In this document: positions 56,692 to 64,000 of the stretch, in pieces
How the letters are laid out: the number at the start of each line of letters is the position of its first letter
Numbering within the stretch: the first letter of the stretch is position 1
Origin: Stomatobaculum longum
Lineage (GTDB): Bacteria > Bacillota > Clostridia > Lachnospirales > Lachnospiraceae
Assembly (NCBI GenBank): GCA_000242235.1
Contig: JH590862.1
Coordinates: 248,001 to 312,000 of the forward strand
DNA length: 64,000 nucleotides
Reading direction: 5' to 3'
Notes under the pieces: generated by a model
Told to the model about the DNA's origin: nothing
Seen by the model: the letters and a program-made list of their open reading frames with translations, nothing else
Databases searched by the model: none
Position numbers and translations under genes: made by a program

Positions 56692-57372
56692 ATGACGATT
56701 TTACTGGTGGAGGATGAGAGCCGCCTCGCAGCGGCACTCATCGAACTGTTTCACGCCGAAAAATATCTCGCGGACCACGCGGACAACGGGGAGGACGGCC
56801 TCTACGCCGCCCTGCAAAAGGACTACGATGTCATTGTCCTCGATGTCATGCTCCCGAAAATGGACGGGTTTGCCGTGGTGCACGCGCTTAGGCGTGCCGG
56901 CAAAGAGACGCCTGTTCTCATGCTGACCGCGCGGGATGAGATTCGGGATAAAATCGAGGGCCTTGACCGCGGGGCCGATGACTATATGACCAAGCCCTTC
57001 GTCCCGGAAGAACTCCTTGCGCGCGTCCGTGCGCTCTCCCGCCGCCGGGGCGAAGTGCTGCTCAACGAACTCCGCTTCGGCGATTTCTGCCTGTCGCTCG
57101 CGACCAACGAGCTCGCTGCCAACGGCAAGACCGTGCGTCTTGCGTTTAAGGAGGCCGAGCTCTTAAAACTGCTGGTCGCAAACAAGGGAGCGATTCTCGG
57201 CAAAGAGACCATACTCCGGAAACTCTGGGGCGATGAGAGCGACGCCGTCGAAAACAATGTCGAGGCCTACATCTCGTTTCTCCGGAAAAAGCTCGCCTTT
57301 CTGGAGTCCCCGGTCAAAATTCAGGCGCTTCGCCGCCAGGGCTATCGCCTAGTAGAAGGAGATGCGCAGTGA
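56692..57372 (+). CDS. OmpR/PhoB-family response regulator
   Basis: 226 residues. Receiver domain with phosphoacceptor Asp51 in VIVLDVMLPKMDG, acidic pair in LLVEDESR, Thr in LMLTARDE and Lys in YMTKPFVPEELLAR. A winged-helix DNA-binding domain follows (LAFKEAELLKLLVANKGAIL, NNVEAYISFLRKKLA). AAAAGGGGG precedes the ATG. Its stop overlaps the kinase GTG start. It is divergent from the frameshifted carbohydrate-binding lipoprotein and may regulate it. Confidence 0.95.
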   Translation: MTILLVEDESRLAAALIELFHAEKYLADHADNGEDGLYAALQKDYDVIVLDVMLPKMDGFAVVHALRRAGKETPVLMLTARDEIRDKIEGLDRGADDYMTKPFVPEELLARVRALSRRRGEVLLNELRFGDFCLSLATNELAANGKTVRLAFKEAELLKLLVANKGAILGKETILRKLWGDESDAVENNVEAYISFLRKKLAFLESPVKIQALRRQGYRLVEGDAQ

Positions 57373-58688
57373 AGCCGCTCCGCCTCTTACAGCGCCGTAT
57401 CATCGCGACGAATCTCGCCTTTGTCCTGCTTCTGCTCTTCGGTATCCTGACCGCGCTCTTTTTAAACGCCCGCGCCCGCTCCCTGAAGGAGGCAGGCCGC
57501 TATCTCGGCGCCGAGCTCCGCTTTGCGAGTACCTTTTCCGCGCACGAAGCAGCGAGCGGCAAGCCGGACAGCAATACCGCACCGCCGTACGGTGAACGGA
57601 TGCAGCAGACCTATTATCCCTATGTCATTTTTTCAAAAAGTGAGACCGACGGCAGCTATACCGTCTCTACCACGCAGGATCTTAGCCTGAGCGACACGGA
57701 TACCTCCCGCTTGCAGAGCCTGTTGCAAGAAATCGCCGGCAAAGATACGGATACCGCACAGACAAAGCCGCCCGAAAAGCCGGAAGAGAGCGAACATCTG
57801 ACGCATGCCTTTTCCTCTTATTATTATGTACAGGGGCGACAGGGCGGCAAGCGTGTCTTCCTCGTCACCTCGCTCGACAACCTGAATGCCTCTCTGCTCC
57901 TCTTTGCCGCGGAACTCAGCGGCATTTTTCTGCTCGCGGGTCTCCTCGTCTTCGGGCTCAGCTTCTTTCTGGCCCGGATGAGCCTCCGTCCGGTCGAACA
58001 CGCCTTTTCGGAGCAACAGCGCTTTGTCCAGGATGCCTCGCATGAGCTGAAAACCCCGCTCACAGTCATCCTCGCAAATCTCTCCATTCTAAAATCGCAT
58101 CCGACGGCGACCATACGGAAAGAGGCACTCTGGATTCAAAATACCGAGACCGAGGCGAAGCGCATGCAGGAACTCACCGAGCGCCTCTTATTTCTCGCCA
58201 AGGCGGATGCCAAAAACATGCCGCCGCGAAGCGAAGTGCTCTCTCTCTCAACCCTGGTCGAGTCCACGGCCCTTCCCTTCACGGCACTCGCCTTTGAGCG
58301 AAAGCTCTCCCTCGCGCTGGACATTTCCCCGGCACTGTCCGTGAGAGGCGACGCGCAGACACTCGCCCAGCTCCTTGCGATTCTGCTTGACAATGCGCTG
58401 AAATATGCCGCGCCCGGCACCGAAGTCACCGTGCGCCTCTGCCGTCAGAAAAAGCATGCGCTGCTCTCCGTTCATAACAACGGGGAGCTCATCCCTGCGG
58501 ATGCACTCCCCCGTCTCTTTGACCGCTTTTTCCGCGTGGACAAGTCGCGCGCCCGTGCGGCGGGCGGTTACGGCCTCGGTCTATCGATTGCAAAGACCAT
58601 CGCGAATGCCCACGGCGGCGATATTCGCGCCGATAGCACTGCGGAACACGGCACCGTGTTCACCGTGACGCTCCCGCTCTCAGAATAA
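57369..58688 (+). CDS. Sensor histidine kinase
   Basis: 439 residues from a GTG at 57369 that overlaps the regulator stop by 4 nt. TM1 (LAFVLLLLFGILTALFL), an extracytoplasmic sensor of about 140 residues, TM2 (LFAAELSGIFLLAGLLVFGL), then the dimerisation His225 in ASHELKTPLTVIL, N-box LLDNALKYAAPGTEV, F-box/G-box GGYGLGLSIAKTIANAHGGD. The signal is unknown. It forms a two-component pair with the upstream regulator. Its 3' end overlaps convergent hemW by 9 nt. Confidence 0.95.
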   Translation: MKPLRLLQRRIIATNLAFVLLLLFGILTALFLNARARSLKEAGRYLGAELRFASTFSAHEAASGKPDSNTAPPYGERMQQTYYPYVIFSKSETDGSYTVSTTQDLSLSDTDTSRLQSLLQEIAGKDTDTAQTKPPEKPEESEHLTHAFSSYYYVQGRQGGKRVFLVTSLDNLNASLLLFAAELSGIFLLAGLLVFGLSFFLARMSLRPVEHAFSEQQRFVQDASHELKTPLTVILANLSILKSHPTATIRKEALWIQNTETEAKRMQELTERLLFLAKADAKNMPPRSEVLSLSTLVESTALPFTALAFERKLSLALDISPALSVRGDAQTLAQLLAILLDNALKYAAPGTEVTVRLCRQKKHALLSVHNNGELIPADALPRLFDRFFRVDKSRARAAGGYGLGLSIAKTIANAHGGDIRADSTAEHGTVFTVTLPLSE

Positions 58689-59888
58689 ATTGCGGGGATC
58701 GTCCGGAAACAGCGCCTGGTTTCGCGGCAACACTTCATAAAAGTCCGCAAAAACACGGTTGCTGAGATCGATTCCCCGCTCCGTGAGCCGGAGCATCGGT
58801 GTATCGACCTCCAGAAGACCGAGCGCCGTGTTCTTCCGGATTGCATCCCCGAAGAGGTCAAACATATTCAGGTGAAAGAGGTCATAAAAATCCGCCCCCG
58901 AGACGCCCTTGGTCATGCGGAGCCCGAGGTACATAAACTCTTCCATCTCGTCCGCAACCGTGAGCGCCACCAGATCCTGGTAGAGCGGCATCAGATCCCG
59001 GTGCATCTCGACCGCCATGTAGCGGTCCAGCCTCTCCTCCGAGTGAAAACGGTGGTGCTTTAACTTACTGGAGGCGCCGAGCCCCACGCCGAGGTAGTCG
59101 ACGCCGGTCCAGTAGCCGATGTTATGGCGGCATTCCTTGCCCGGGCGGGCATAGTTCGAAATCTCATAGCGCGTAAACCCGTACTCCTCCAGCAAGGTCT
59201 TGGTCTCCGCGTACATCTCGCGCTCTTCGTCCTCGCCGGGAAGTGCTTTCTGCCCCTCCTCGCTGCCGTAGAGCGCCGCGAACGGTGTCCCGGGTTCAAT
59301 GATCAGCGAATAGGCCGAGATGTGCTCCGGGTGGAGGCGCAGCACCTTTTTGAGGCTCTGGCGCCACTTGTGCAGCGTCTGGTGCGGAATGCCGCTCATC
59401 AAATCGATGTTGATGTTGTCAAAATGCGCCGCCCGCGCGAGCTCGTAGCTGTGAAGAAAGTCGTTGTAGCTGTGAATTCTCCCGAGCAGTTTCAATTCTT
59501 CATCGTCCGCGGACTGGAGCCCCAGACTCAGGCGGTTGATGCCGGCCTCGCGGTAGTATTCGAGTTTGGTTGCGTCGAGGGTTCCCGGGTTACACTCAAT
59601 CGAGATTTCGGCATCCGCCTCGACCACAAAGTTCTCATAGACCGCCGAGATAATATTCTGAATTTGCAGACCGCTCAAAATAGAAGGCGTCCCGCCGCCG
59701 ATAAAAATGCTGGAGAGCTGATACTCGGGAAGTATCTGCCCCTGGGCGCGTATCTCTTCGATCAATTGGTTGATATAGGCGCGCTGCGCCTCCGGCGTGG
59801 ATTCGCCGGAGAGAAAGTCGCAGTAGCGGCATTTCGAGGCGCAGAACGGAATGTGGATGTACAGTTCCAGCTTTTGTTTCTCACTCAT
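58680..59888 (-). CDS. hemW: Heme chaperone HemW-type radical SAM protein
   Basis: 402 residues. [14 protein letters not shown] carries the radical-SAM C-x3-C-x2-C motif with HemW-type spacing; GGGTPSIL binds [22 protein letters not shown] and [20 protein letters not shown] are conserved. Relatives long annotated as coproporphyrinogen oxidases are now regarded as heme chaperones. It overlaps lepA by 8 nt, a common pairing in Firmicutes. Confidence 0.9.
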   Translation of the reverse strand: MSEKQKLELYIHIPFCASKCRYCDFLSGESTPEAQRAYINQLIEEIRAQGQILPEYQLSSIFIGGGTPSILSGLQIQNIISAVYENFVVEADAEISIECNPGTLDATKLEYYREAGINRLSLGLQSADDEELKLLGRIHSYNDFLHSYELARAAHFDNINIDLMSGIPHQTLHKWRQSLKKVLRLHPEHISAYSLIIEPGTPFAALYGSEEGQKALPGEDEEREMYAETKTLLEEYGFTRYEISNYARPGKECRHNIGYWTGVDYLGVGLGASSKLKHHRFHSEERLDRYMAVEMHRDLMPLYQDLVALTVADEMEEFMYLGLRMTKGVSGADFYDLFHLNMFDLFGDAIRKNTALGLLEVDTPMLRLTERGIDLSNRVFADFYEVLPRNQALFPDDPRNLF

Positions 59889-61695
59889 CGCTGAGTTTCA
59901 AGACGCTCATGAACGCCTTCTGCGGTACCTCGACGGAGCCGATCTGGCGCATGCGCTTCTTGCCTTCCTTTTGTTTCTCGAGCAGCTTCTTCTTCCGCGA
60001 GATGTCGCCGCCGTAGCACTTTGCGAGCACATCCTTCCGCATTGCCTTGACGGTCTCGCGCGCAATAATCTTCGAGCCGATGGCCGCCTGAATCGGAATA
60101 TCGAAGAGCTGACGCGGAATCTCCTTCGTGAGCTTCTCGCACATCTTCCGCCCTCTCTCGTAGGCGCCGTCCGCAAAGACGATGAACGAGAGCGCGTCGA
60201 TGGTCTCACGGTTAATTAAAATGTCGAGCTTCACGAGCTTCGAGGGCCTATAGCCCTTTAACTCGTAGTCGAGCGACGCATAGCCCCGCGAGCGGGACTT
60301 TAACGCGTCAAAGAAATCGTAGATGATTTCATTCAGCGGCAGTTCGTATTTCAGAATCGCGCGGTCCTGCTCCATGTAGTCGGTGCCGAGGTAAAGGCCG
60401 CGCCGCTCCTGGCAGAGCTGCATAATCGGCCCGATGAACTCACGGGTCAGCATGATTTCCGCCGAGACCACAGGCTCTTCCATGTGCTCGATCTCCGCGG
60501 CATCCGGGAGATTCGAGGGATTCGTGAGTTCCAGCATCGTGCCGTCCGTCTTATAGACGCGGTACACGACACCGGGCGCTGTCGTCACGAGATCCAGATC
60601 ATACTCGCGCTCCAATCTCTCCTGAATGATTTCGAGGTGCAAGAGCCCGAGGAAACCGCAGCGGAAACCGAAGCCAAGCGCGAGCGAGGTCTCCGGCTCA
60701 TAGGTCAGAGACGCATCGTTTAACTGCAGCTTTTCCAGCGCGTCGCGAAGATCCTGATACTGCGCGGCATCTGCGGGGTAAAGACCGCAGTAGACCATCG
60801 GCGTGACCTTCTTATAGCCCGGGAGCGCCTCTGCCGCCGGATTCTTCGCGTGCGTGACCGTATCGCCGACCCGCGTGTCCCGCACATTCTTGATGCTCGC
60901 GGTGAGGTAGCCTACCATACCGGCCGAGAGCTCGTCGCAGGGGATAAAGCGCCCCGGCGCAAAGTAACCGATTTCGACCACATCCATCTCCGCGCCGGTC
61001 GCCATCATGCGGACGCGGTCGCCCTTCCGGACCGTGCCGTTCTTCACGCGGAGAAAGACAATAACGCCCTTATAGCTGTCGTAGAGCGAGTCGAAAATCA
61101 GCGCCTGCAGCGGCGCCTTTTCATCGCCGCCCGGCGGCGGCAGCTGCTTCACGATGGCCTCCAGCACCTGATCCACATTGAGTCCGGTCTTCGCGGAAAT
61201 ACGCGGTGCGGACTCCGCCTCGATGCCGATGACATCCTCGATTTCCGCCGCGACCTTATCGGGCTCCGCGCTCGGCAAGTCCACCTTGTTGATGACCGGA
61301 ATAACCTCGAGGTCGTGATCCAGCGCCATGTAGACATTTGCGAGCGTCTGCGCCTCTATGCCCTGGGAGGCATCGACCACAAGCACCGCGCCGTCGCAGG
61401 CCGCGAGCGCGCGGGACACTTCATAATTAAAGTCAACATGTCCGGGTGTGTCGATCAGGTTGAAAATATACTCCTCGCCGTCGGCTGCGCGATACACCGT
61501 GCGGGTCGCCTGGCTCTTGATTGTGATACCGCGCTCCCGCTCGAGCTCCATCGTGTCCAGAATCTGATCCTGCATCTCCCGCTCGGTGAGCAAACCCGTC
61601 TTCTCGATGATGCGATCGGCGAGCGTGGATTTACCGTGGTCGATGTGCGCGATGATACAAAAGTTTCTGATATGTTTTCTGTCGTAAGTCGGCAT
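59881..61695 (-). CDS. lepA: Elongation factor 4 (LepA)
   Basis: 604-residue translational GTPase that back-translocates stalled ribosomes. The ATG at 61695 has GGAGGAAGC just before it and begins [20 protein letters not shown], the family start; an ATG at 61764 lies before the likely transcription start. G motifs: [18 protein letters not shown] and NKVDLPSA. The LepA-specific C-terminal domain is present ([20 protein letters not shown]). Confidence 0.97.
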   Translation of the reverse strand: MPTYDRKHIRNFCIIAHIDHGKSTLADRIIEKTGLLTEREMQDQILDTMELERERGITIKSQATRTVYRAADGEEYIFNLIDTPGHVDFNYEVSRALAACDGAVLVVDASQGIEAQTLANVYMALDHDLEVIPVINKVDLPSAEPDKVAAEIEDVIGIEAESAPRISAKTGLNVDQVLEAIVKQLPPPGGDEKAPLQALIFDSLYDSYKGVIVFLRVKNGTVRKGDRVRMMATGAEMDVVEIGYFAPGRFIPCDELSAGMVGYLTASIKNVRDTRVGDTVTHAKNPAAEALPGYKKVTPMVYCGLYPADAAQYQDLRDALEKLQLNDASLTYEPETSLALGFGFRCGFLGLLHLEIIQERLEREYDLDLVTTAPGVVYRVYKTDGTMLELTNPSNLPDAAEIEHMEEPVVSAEIMLTREFIGPIMQLCQERRGLYLGTDYMEQDRAILKYELPLNEIIYDFFDALKSRSRGYASLDYELKGYRPSKLVKLDILINRETIDALSFIVFADGAYERGRKMCEKLTKEIPRQLFDIPIQAAIGSKIIARETVKAMRKDVLAKCYGGDISRKKKLLEKQKEGKKRMRQIGSVEVPQKAFMSVLKLSDE

Positions 61696-61754
61696 GCTTC
61701 CTCCATCAAAACCTTCGGCAGACTGCGCCTTCGCTGCCGCAATGATTTGAAAAA

Positions 61755-61783
61755 AGAATAACATTTTTACTATTCTCTTTCAA
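61755..61783 (-). promoter_or_regulatory. lepA-hemW promoter
   Basis: Minus strand TTGAAA, 17-nt spacer, TATTCT, placing the transcript start near 61748, downstream of the alternative ATG. Confidence 0.6.
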
Positions 61784-61790
61784 GTGAGCC

Positions 61791-61819
61791 TTGACACTCC
61801 CGCGCCTTTGCCCTACAAT
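61791..61819 (+). promoter_or_regulatory. rpsT promoter
   Basis: TTGACA, 17-nt spacer, TACAAT: near-consensus. It is back-to-back with the lepA promoter and gives an about 140-nt 5' leader on rpsT. Confidence 0.85.
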
Positions 61820-61968
61820 TTGAGGGTATGTTTACATTGAACTGTCCGTGTCCAGACTTCGATGCGAACGCCCACAGAGAGCAAGACATTTGCGCGGCTG
61901 CCCGTCCCTGACGGTTGTCTTGATGACTGTGAAACTATCATCGTATCCGTGAATGGGAGGAAAAGAAA

Positions 61969-62232
61969 TTGGCAAACATCAAATCCGCGAAGAAGAGAAT
62001 TCTGACGTCCGCAAAGAGAGCAGAGAGAAACAAGGCTGTTAAGTCCGCTGTCAAGACCGCTGTCAAGAAGGTCGACGCAGCTGTCGCAGCAGGCGACAAG
62101 GCAGCAGCAGAGGAGAGCTTCCGCAAGGCAGAGCGTGCGCTCACGATGGCAGCTTCCAAGGGCATCCTGCACAAGAACACTTCTTCCCGCAAGGTGTCTC
62201 GCCTCTCGAAGTCTGTTGCAGCAATCGGCTAA
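61969..62232 (+). CDS. rpsT: 30S ribosomal protein S20
   Basis: 87 residues, Lys/Ala-rich helical 16S binder: MANIKSAKKRILTSAKRAER and SSRKVSRLSKSVAAIG. The start codon is TTG, preceded by GGGAGG; a weak start codon is also known for rpsT in E. coli, where it allows autoregulation. The about 140-nt leader may serve the same end here. A terminator follows. Confidence 0.95.
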   Translation: MANIKSAKKRILTSAKRAERNKAVKSAVKTAVKKVDAAVAAGDKAAAEESFRKAERALTMAASKGILHKNTSSRKVSRLSKSVAAIG

Positions 62233-62253
62233 TCGCTGCCATAGAACAAAGGC

Positions 62254-62285
62254 AAAAGCAGAGTGGATTTCCGCTCTGCTTTTTT
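62254..62285 (+). terminator. rpsT terminator
   Basis: AAAAGCAGAG and CTCTGCTTTT with an ATTT loop region, then T6. Confidence 0.9.
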
Positions 62286-62296
62286 CTTGCCGTTTT

Positions 62297-62425
62297 TTAC
62301 TTATCTCTGTAGTGAGAGCCGCACCGGACAATCTGAAATTGTAAAATCCTTTTTAGCGTCTTTTTGTCCTGCTTTAGCCAATATTCAAAATCTCCCCACG
62401 CATCTTCTGTCCACGCTTTAATCAT
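62297..62425 (-). pseudogene. YoeB-type toxin remnant with internal deletion
   Basis: A 42-codon frame whose ATG overlaps the antitoxin stop (ATGATTAA), the usual coupling in these pairs. The N-terminal half (IKAWTEDAWGDFEYWLKQDK then KTLKRIL) matches YoeB/Txe toxins, and the last 13 residues (QIVRCGSHYRDK) match their C-terminus including the His-Tyr pair. About 40-45 codons between them, which carry the catalytic Glu and Arg region in E. coli YoeB, are missing without loss of frame. Toxic RNase activity is very unlikely. Confidence 0.75.
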
Positions 62426-62681
62426 CGAGCTCCACTTCGTGGACCGTACCGCCCGTTGCCTCCATTTCGGCAATGGACTTTTTCAGCCTCGTCATATTGG
62501 CAGCGCTGTAAAAGGGATCTTTTTCTGCGGATATCTCAAAAGGTATTCTCCGCTCTCTGACAGCGGTTTTTGCAAACACGCAAAATGCGGTCGACATGCT
62601 CATACCGATATCGGAGCAGAACGCGTCAAACTGCTTCTTTAAATCCTCATCCATGCGAATGTTGATGCTTGTTTGTGCCAT
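62418..62681 (-). CDS. RelB/DinJ-family antitoxin
   Basis: 87 residues. N-terminal ribbon-helix-helix MAQTSINIRMDEDLKKQFDA, then FCSDIGMSMSTAFCVFAKTA, and an acidic C-terminal toxin-binding tail ending VHEVELDD. It is complete and has its own promoter and GGAGGG site. Its partner toxin gene is only a remnant, so it may survive as a solo repressor. Confidence 0.85.
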   Translation of the reverse strand: MAQTSINIRMDEDLKKQFDAFCSDIGMSMSTAFCVFAKTAVRERRIPFEISAEKDPFYSAANMTRLKKSIAEMEATGGTVHEVELDD

Positions 62682-62702
62682 GTTGTCCCTCCTTTTATAT
62701 GC

Positions 62703-62731
62703 ATTGTATCTACATTTGCCGCAAATAACAA
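62703..62731 (-). promoter_or_regulatory. Antitoxin promoter with operator-like dyad
   Basis: Minus strand TTGTTA, 17-nt spacer, TACAAT. The spacer holds the palindrome TTTGC-C-GCAAA (62715-62725), a likely site for RelB-like autorepression. Confidence 0.6.
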
Positions 62732-62734
62732 TAC

Positions 62735-62768
62735 AAAAAGCAGCGCAGAATTTTCCGCGCTGCTTTTT
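62735..62768 (-). terminator. Terminator of the NagB-like gene
   Basis: A 12-bp perfect stem AAAAAGCAGCGC/GCGCTGCTTTTT with a 10-nt loop, 36 nt after the stop. Confidence 0.9.
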
Positions 62769-62803
62769 TTCTATTTCTGTCGGAAGCTATTTCCTATTCT
62801 TCA

Positions 62804-63634
62804 TTAATTCCCGCTTGCCACGCGCTCACTCATATACATCTTGGCATCCGGATGGCGCTGTAACAGCGTCACCGGGAAGGAAGCGCTGACTTCGCCGTAA
62901 GCCGCGCGGCGAATGACCGAGTAGTGCCAGTCGCGGAACATGCCGAGACGCACCTTCTTTGCCGAGAGAATCTGCTTCATGCCTATGGTCACGCAGAGCG
63001 AAGGCATGTCCTCAAGCGCGCCGCGGAGGTCGCCGATCGAGTTCACCGCGCGGGTCTCCGGCGCAATCGTGCGGACGCGGGTCGGCAGCGCCGCAAACTC
63101 TTCGGGGGAAAGTTCCGGCTGGGACTCATTGAATGCGAGGTGACCGGTGATGCCGATGCCGCCGAAGCAGATATCCGCGCCGCCGAGCTTCTCCAGCAGC
63201 TCATCGCCCTTCTCCGGGTGATGCGGATCCGGGAAAATGCGCTGTTCTTCCGGGATGTTTAACTCAGGCGCAATCTTGCTGTACACGGTTCTCTCCATGA
63301 AGCCGCGGAAGGAAAGTCTGTCTTCCTTCGGGACCCACTCGCCCTCATCGGTCAGGTACTCGTCCATGTTAAAGAACCAGCAGTCCTTTAACGAAACCTT
63401 TCTCTCGTTCACGAGGCGCACAAAAATCGGGTAGTGTCCCACCGGTCCCACCGGGCAGATGAACACCGTGCGGCGTCCCGCCGCATTGTTCTTCTCAATC
63501 TCCTCTACCATCTCGAGTGCGAGCTCATAGAACGCCTCTCCGGGCTCCTTGCAGACAACAATCGGAATTTTTGCGTCCTTCCCGAGTTCCTCTCTGCCGA
63601 TTTCATAATACGAATGATACGAATGTCCTGCCAT
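62804..63634 (-). CDS. NagB-like glucosamine-6-phosphate deaminase
   Basis: 276 residues of the NagB/SugI fold: CPVGPVGHYPIFVRLV (phosphate site), CWFFNMDEYL with the Asp72 equivalent, and GIGITGHLAFNES, in which the His143 and Glu148 equivalents are present but the Asp141 position is Thr. The rest (TIGMKQILSAKKVRLGMF) is normal. It lies 26 nt after nagA, so a role in amino-sugar breakdown is likely, but the substitution makes the exact chemistry uncertain. Confidence 0.75.
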   Translation of the reverse strand: MAGHSYHSYYEIGREELGKDAKIPIVVCKEPGEAFYELALEMVEEIEKNNAAGRRTVFICPVGPVGHYPIFVRLVNERKVSLKDCWFFNMDEYLTDEGEWVPKEDRLSFRGFMERTVYSKIAPELNIPEEQRIFPDPHHPEKGDELLEKLGGADICFGGIGITGHLAFNESQPELSPEEFAALPTRVRTIAPETRAVNSIGDLRGALEDMPSLCVTIGMKQILSAKKVRLGMFRDWHYSVIRRAAYGEVSASFPVTLLQRHPDAKMYMSERVASGN

Positions 63635-63660
63635 GATGCCTCCTTCTCTGCTCTCTGTTT

Positions 63661-64000
63661 TCAGTCAAAGTTACAAAACGCGCCGCGAAGCATGACGCGG
63701 TGAATCTCATCGTCTTTTAAAATCAAGAGGTCTGCCCGCTTGCCCGGGGTCAGACTTCCGATTCTCTTCTCCTCCCCGAGAAGGCGCGCCGCATTCTCCG
63801 AGAGCAAGGGAACCAGTTCCGCAGTAGGCCGCCCCGTGAACTTCCTTAGGTTCCGGAAGGCGCGCGCCATGGTGAGCGTGCTTCCCGCGCGGGCATCCCC
63901 GTGCTTTAAGTGCGCATCGCCGTCCTTCACCACGACCTCGTTGACGCCGAGCATGTATTCGCCGTCCGGCAGTCCCGCCGCCATGATGGAGTCCGTGATG
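63661..64000 (-). CDS. nagA: N-acetylglucosamine-6-phosphate deacetylase, 3' part
   Basis: The gene runs off the right edge; about the last 113 codons are present. ITDSIMAAGLPDGEYMLGVN includes the catalytic Asp region of NagA (TDxM-AAGLPDGEY), and LLGEEKRIGSLTPGKRADLL is the typical amidohydrolase C-terminus. NagA removes the acetyl group before the deaminase step. It is upstream of the NagB-like gene in the same operon. Confidence 0.9.
   Translation of the reverse strand, partial: ITDSIMAAGLPDGEYMLGVNEVVVKDGDAHLKHGDARAGSTLTMARAFRNLRKFTGRPTAELVPLLSENAARLLGEEKRIGSLTPGKRADLLILKDDEIHRVMLRGAFCNFD

Overview
The window is 64 kb of a GC-rich Firmicutes chromosome, most likely an anaerobic Lachnospiraceae-type Clostridium relative. 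This is inferred from the S10-spc-alpha ribosomal order, the zinc-type S14, the long clostridial L17, a complete 2-hydroxyglutarate glutamate-fermentation cluster, choline-binding-type cell-wall repeats and strong AGGAGG ribosome binding sites. The genus cannot be read from the sequence alone.

Layout. (1) 1-1.3 kb: a secreted cell-wall-binding repeat protein. (2) 1.8-17.7 kb, minus strand: the S10-spc-alpha ribosomal superoperon from rpsJ to rplQ, with secY, adk, map, infA, rpmJ and rpoA. It starts after a structured leader and ends at a strong terminator. (3) 18-27 kb: mixed housekeeping and envelope genes, namely a lipoprotein, an RNA methyltransferase-like enzyme, a YbjN-like protein, a nucleotidyltransferase-phosphatase fusion, mscL, a Nudix hydrolase, a polytopic membrane protein with a Cys-rich partner, lysA and a rhomboid-like protein. 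(4) 27.2-43.7 kb: energy metabolism. A giant fused dehydratase-activase protein (plus strand) is followed, after a DUF4097-like lipoprotein and a small orphan gene, by the minus-strand cluster gcdD-gcdC-gcdB-gctA-gctB-gcdA-hgdC-hgdA-hgdB. These genes encode glutaconate CoA-transferase, the radical 2-hydroxyglutaryl-CoA dehydratase with its ATP-driven activator, and the sodium-pumping biotin glutaconyl-CoA decarboxylase. Together they convert 2-hydroxyglutarate to crotonyl-CoA and conserve energy as a sodium gradient. A divergent AraC-type regulator probably controls them.

(5) 43.7-47.8 kb: a non-coding stretch with a dispersed repeat, a 7-TM protein, a TSUP permease, a GNAT protein and an OGG-like DNA glycosylase. 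(6) 47.86-55.55 kb: an AT-rich mobile island bounded by about 42-45 bp imperfect inverted repeats. It carries a tnpV stub, a decayed IS3-family insertion, a 1335-residue nuclease-plus-STAND-NTPase protein that looks like an AVAST-type anti-phage defence protein, a cluster of palindromes, and a large serine recombinase broken by four stops and a frameshift. The defence gene is the only large intact reading frame in the island and is the strongest candidate for an undescribed system here. (7) 55.6-64 kb: a lipoprotein gene knocked out of frame by a 7-bp tandem duplication, a divergent two-component system, hemW, lepA, rpsT, a RelB-like antitoxin with a truncated YoeB toxin remnant, a NagB-like deaminase and the 3' part of nagA.

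Several starts differ from the longest open frame because ribosome binding sites or promoters decide them: rpoA TTG, adk GTG, gcdD, lepA, AraC and the lipoproteins. Small features too short for a simple frame scan were added: rpmJ, the yoeB remnant and the tnpV stub.
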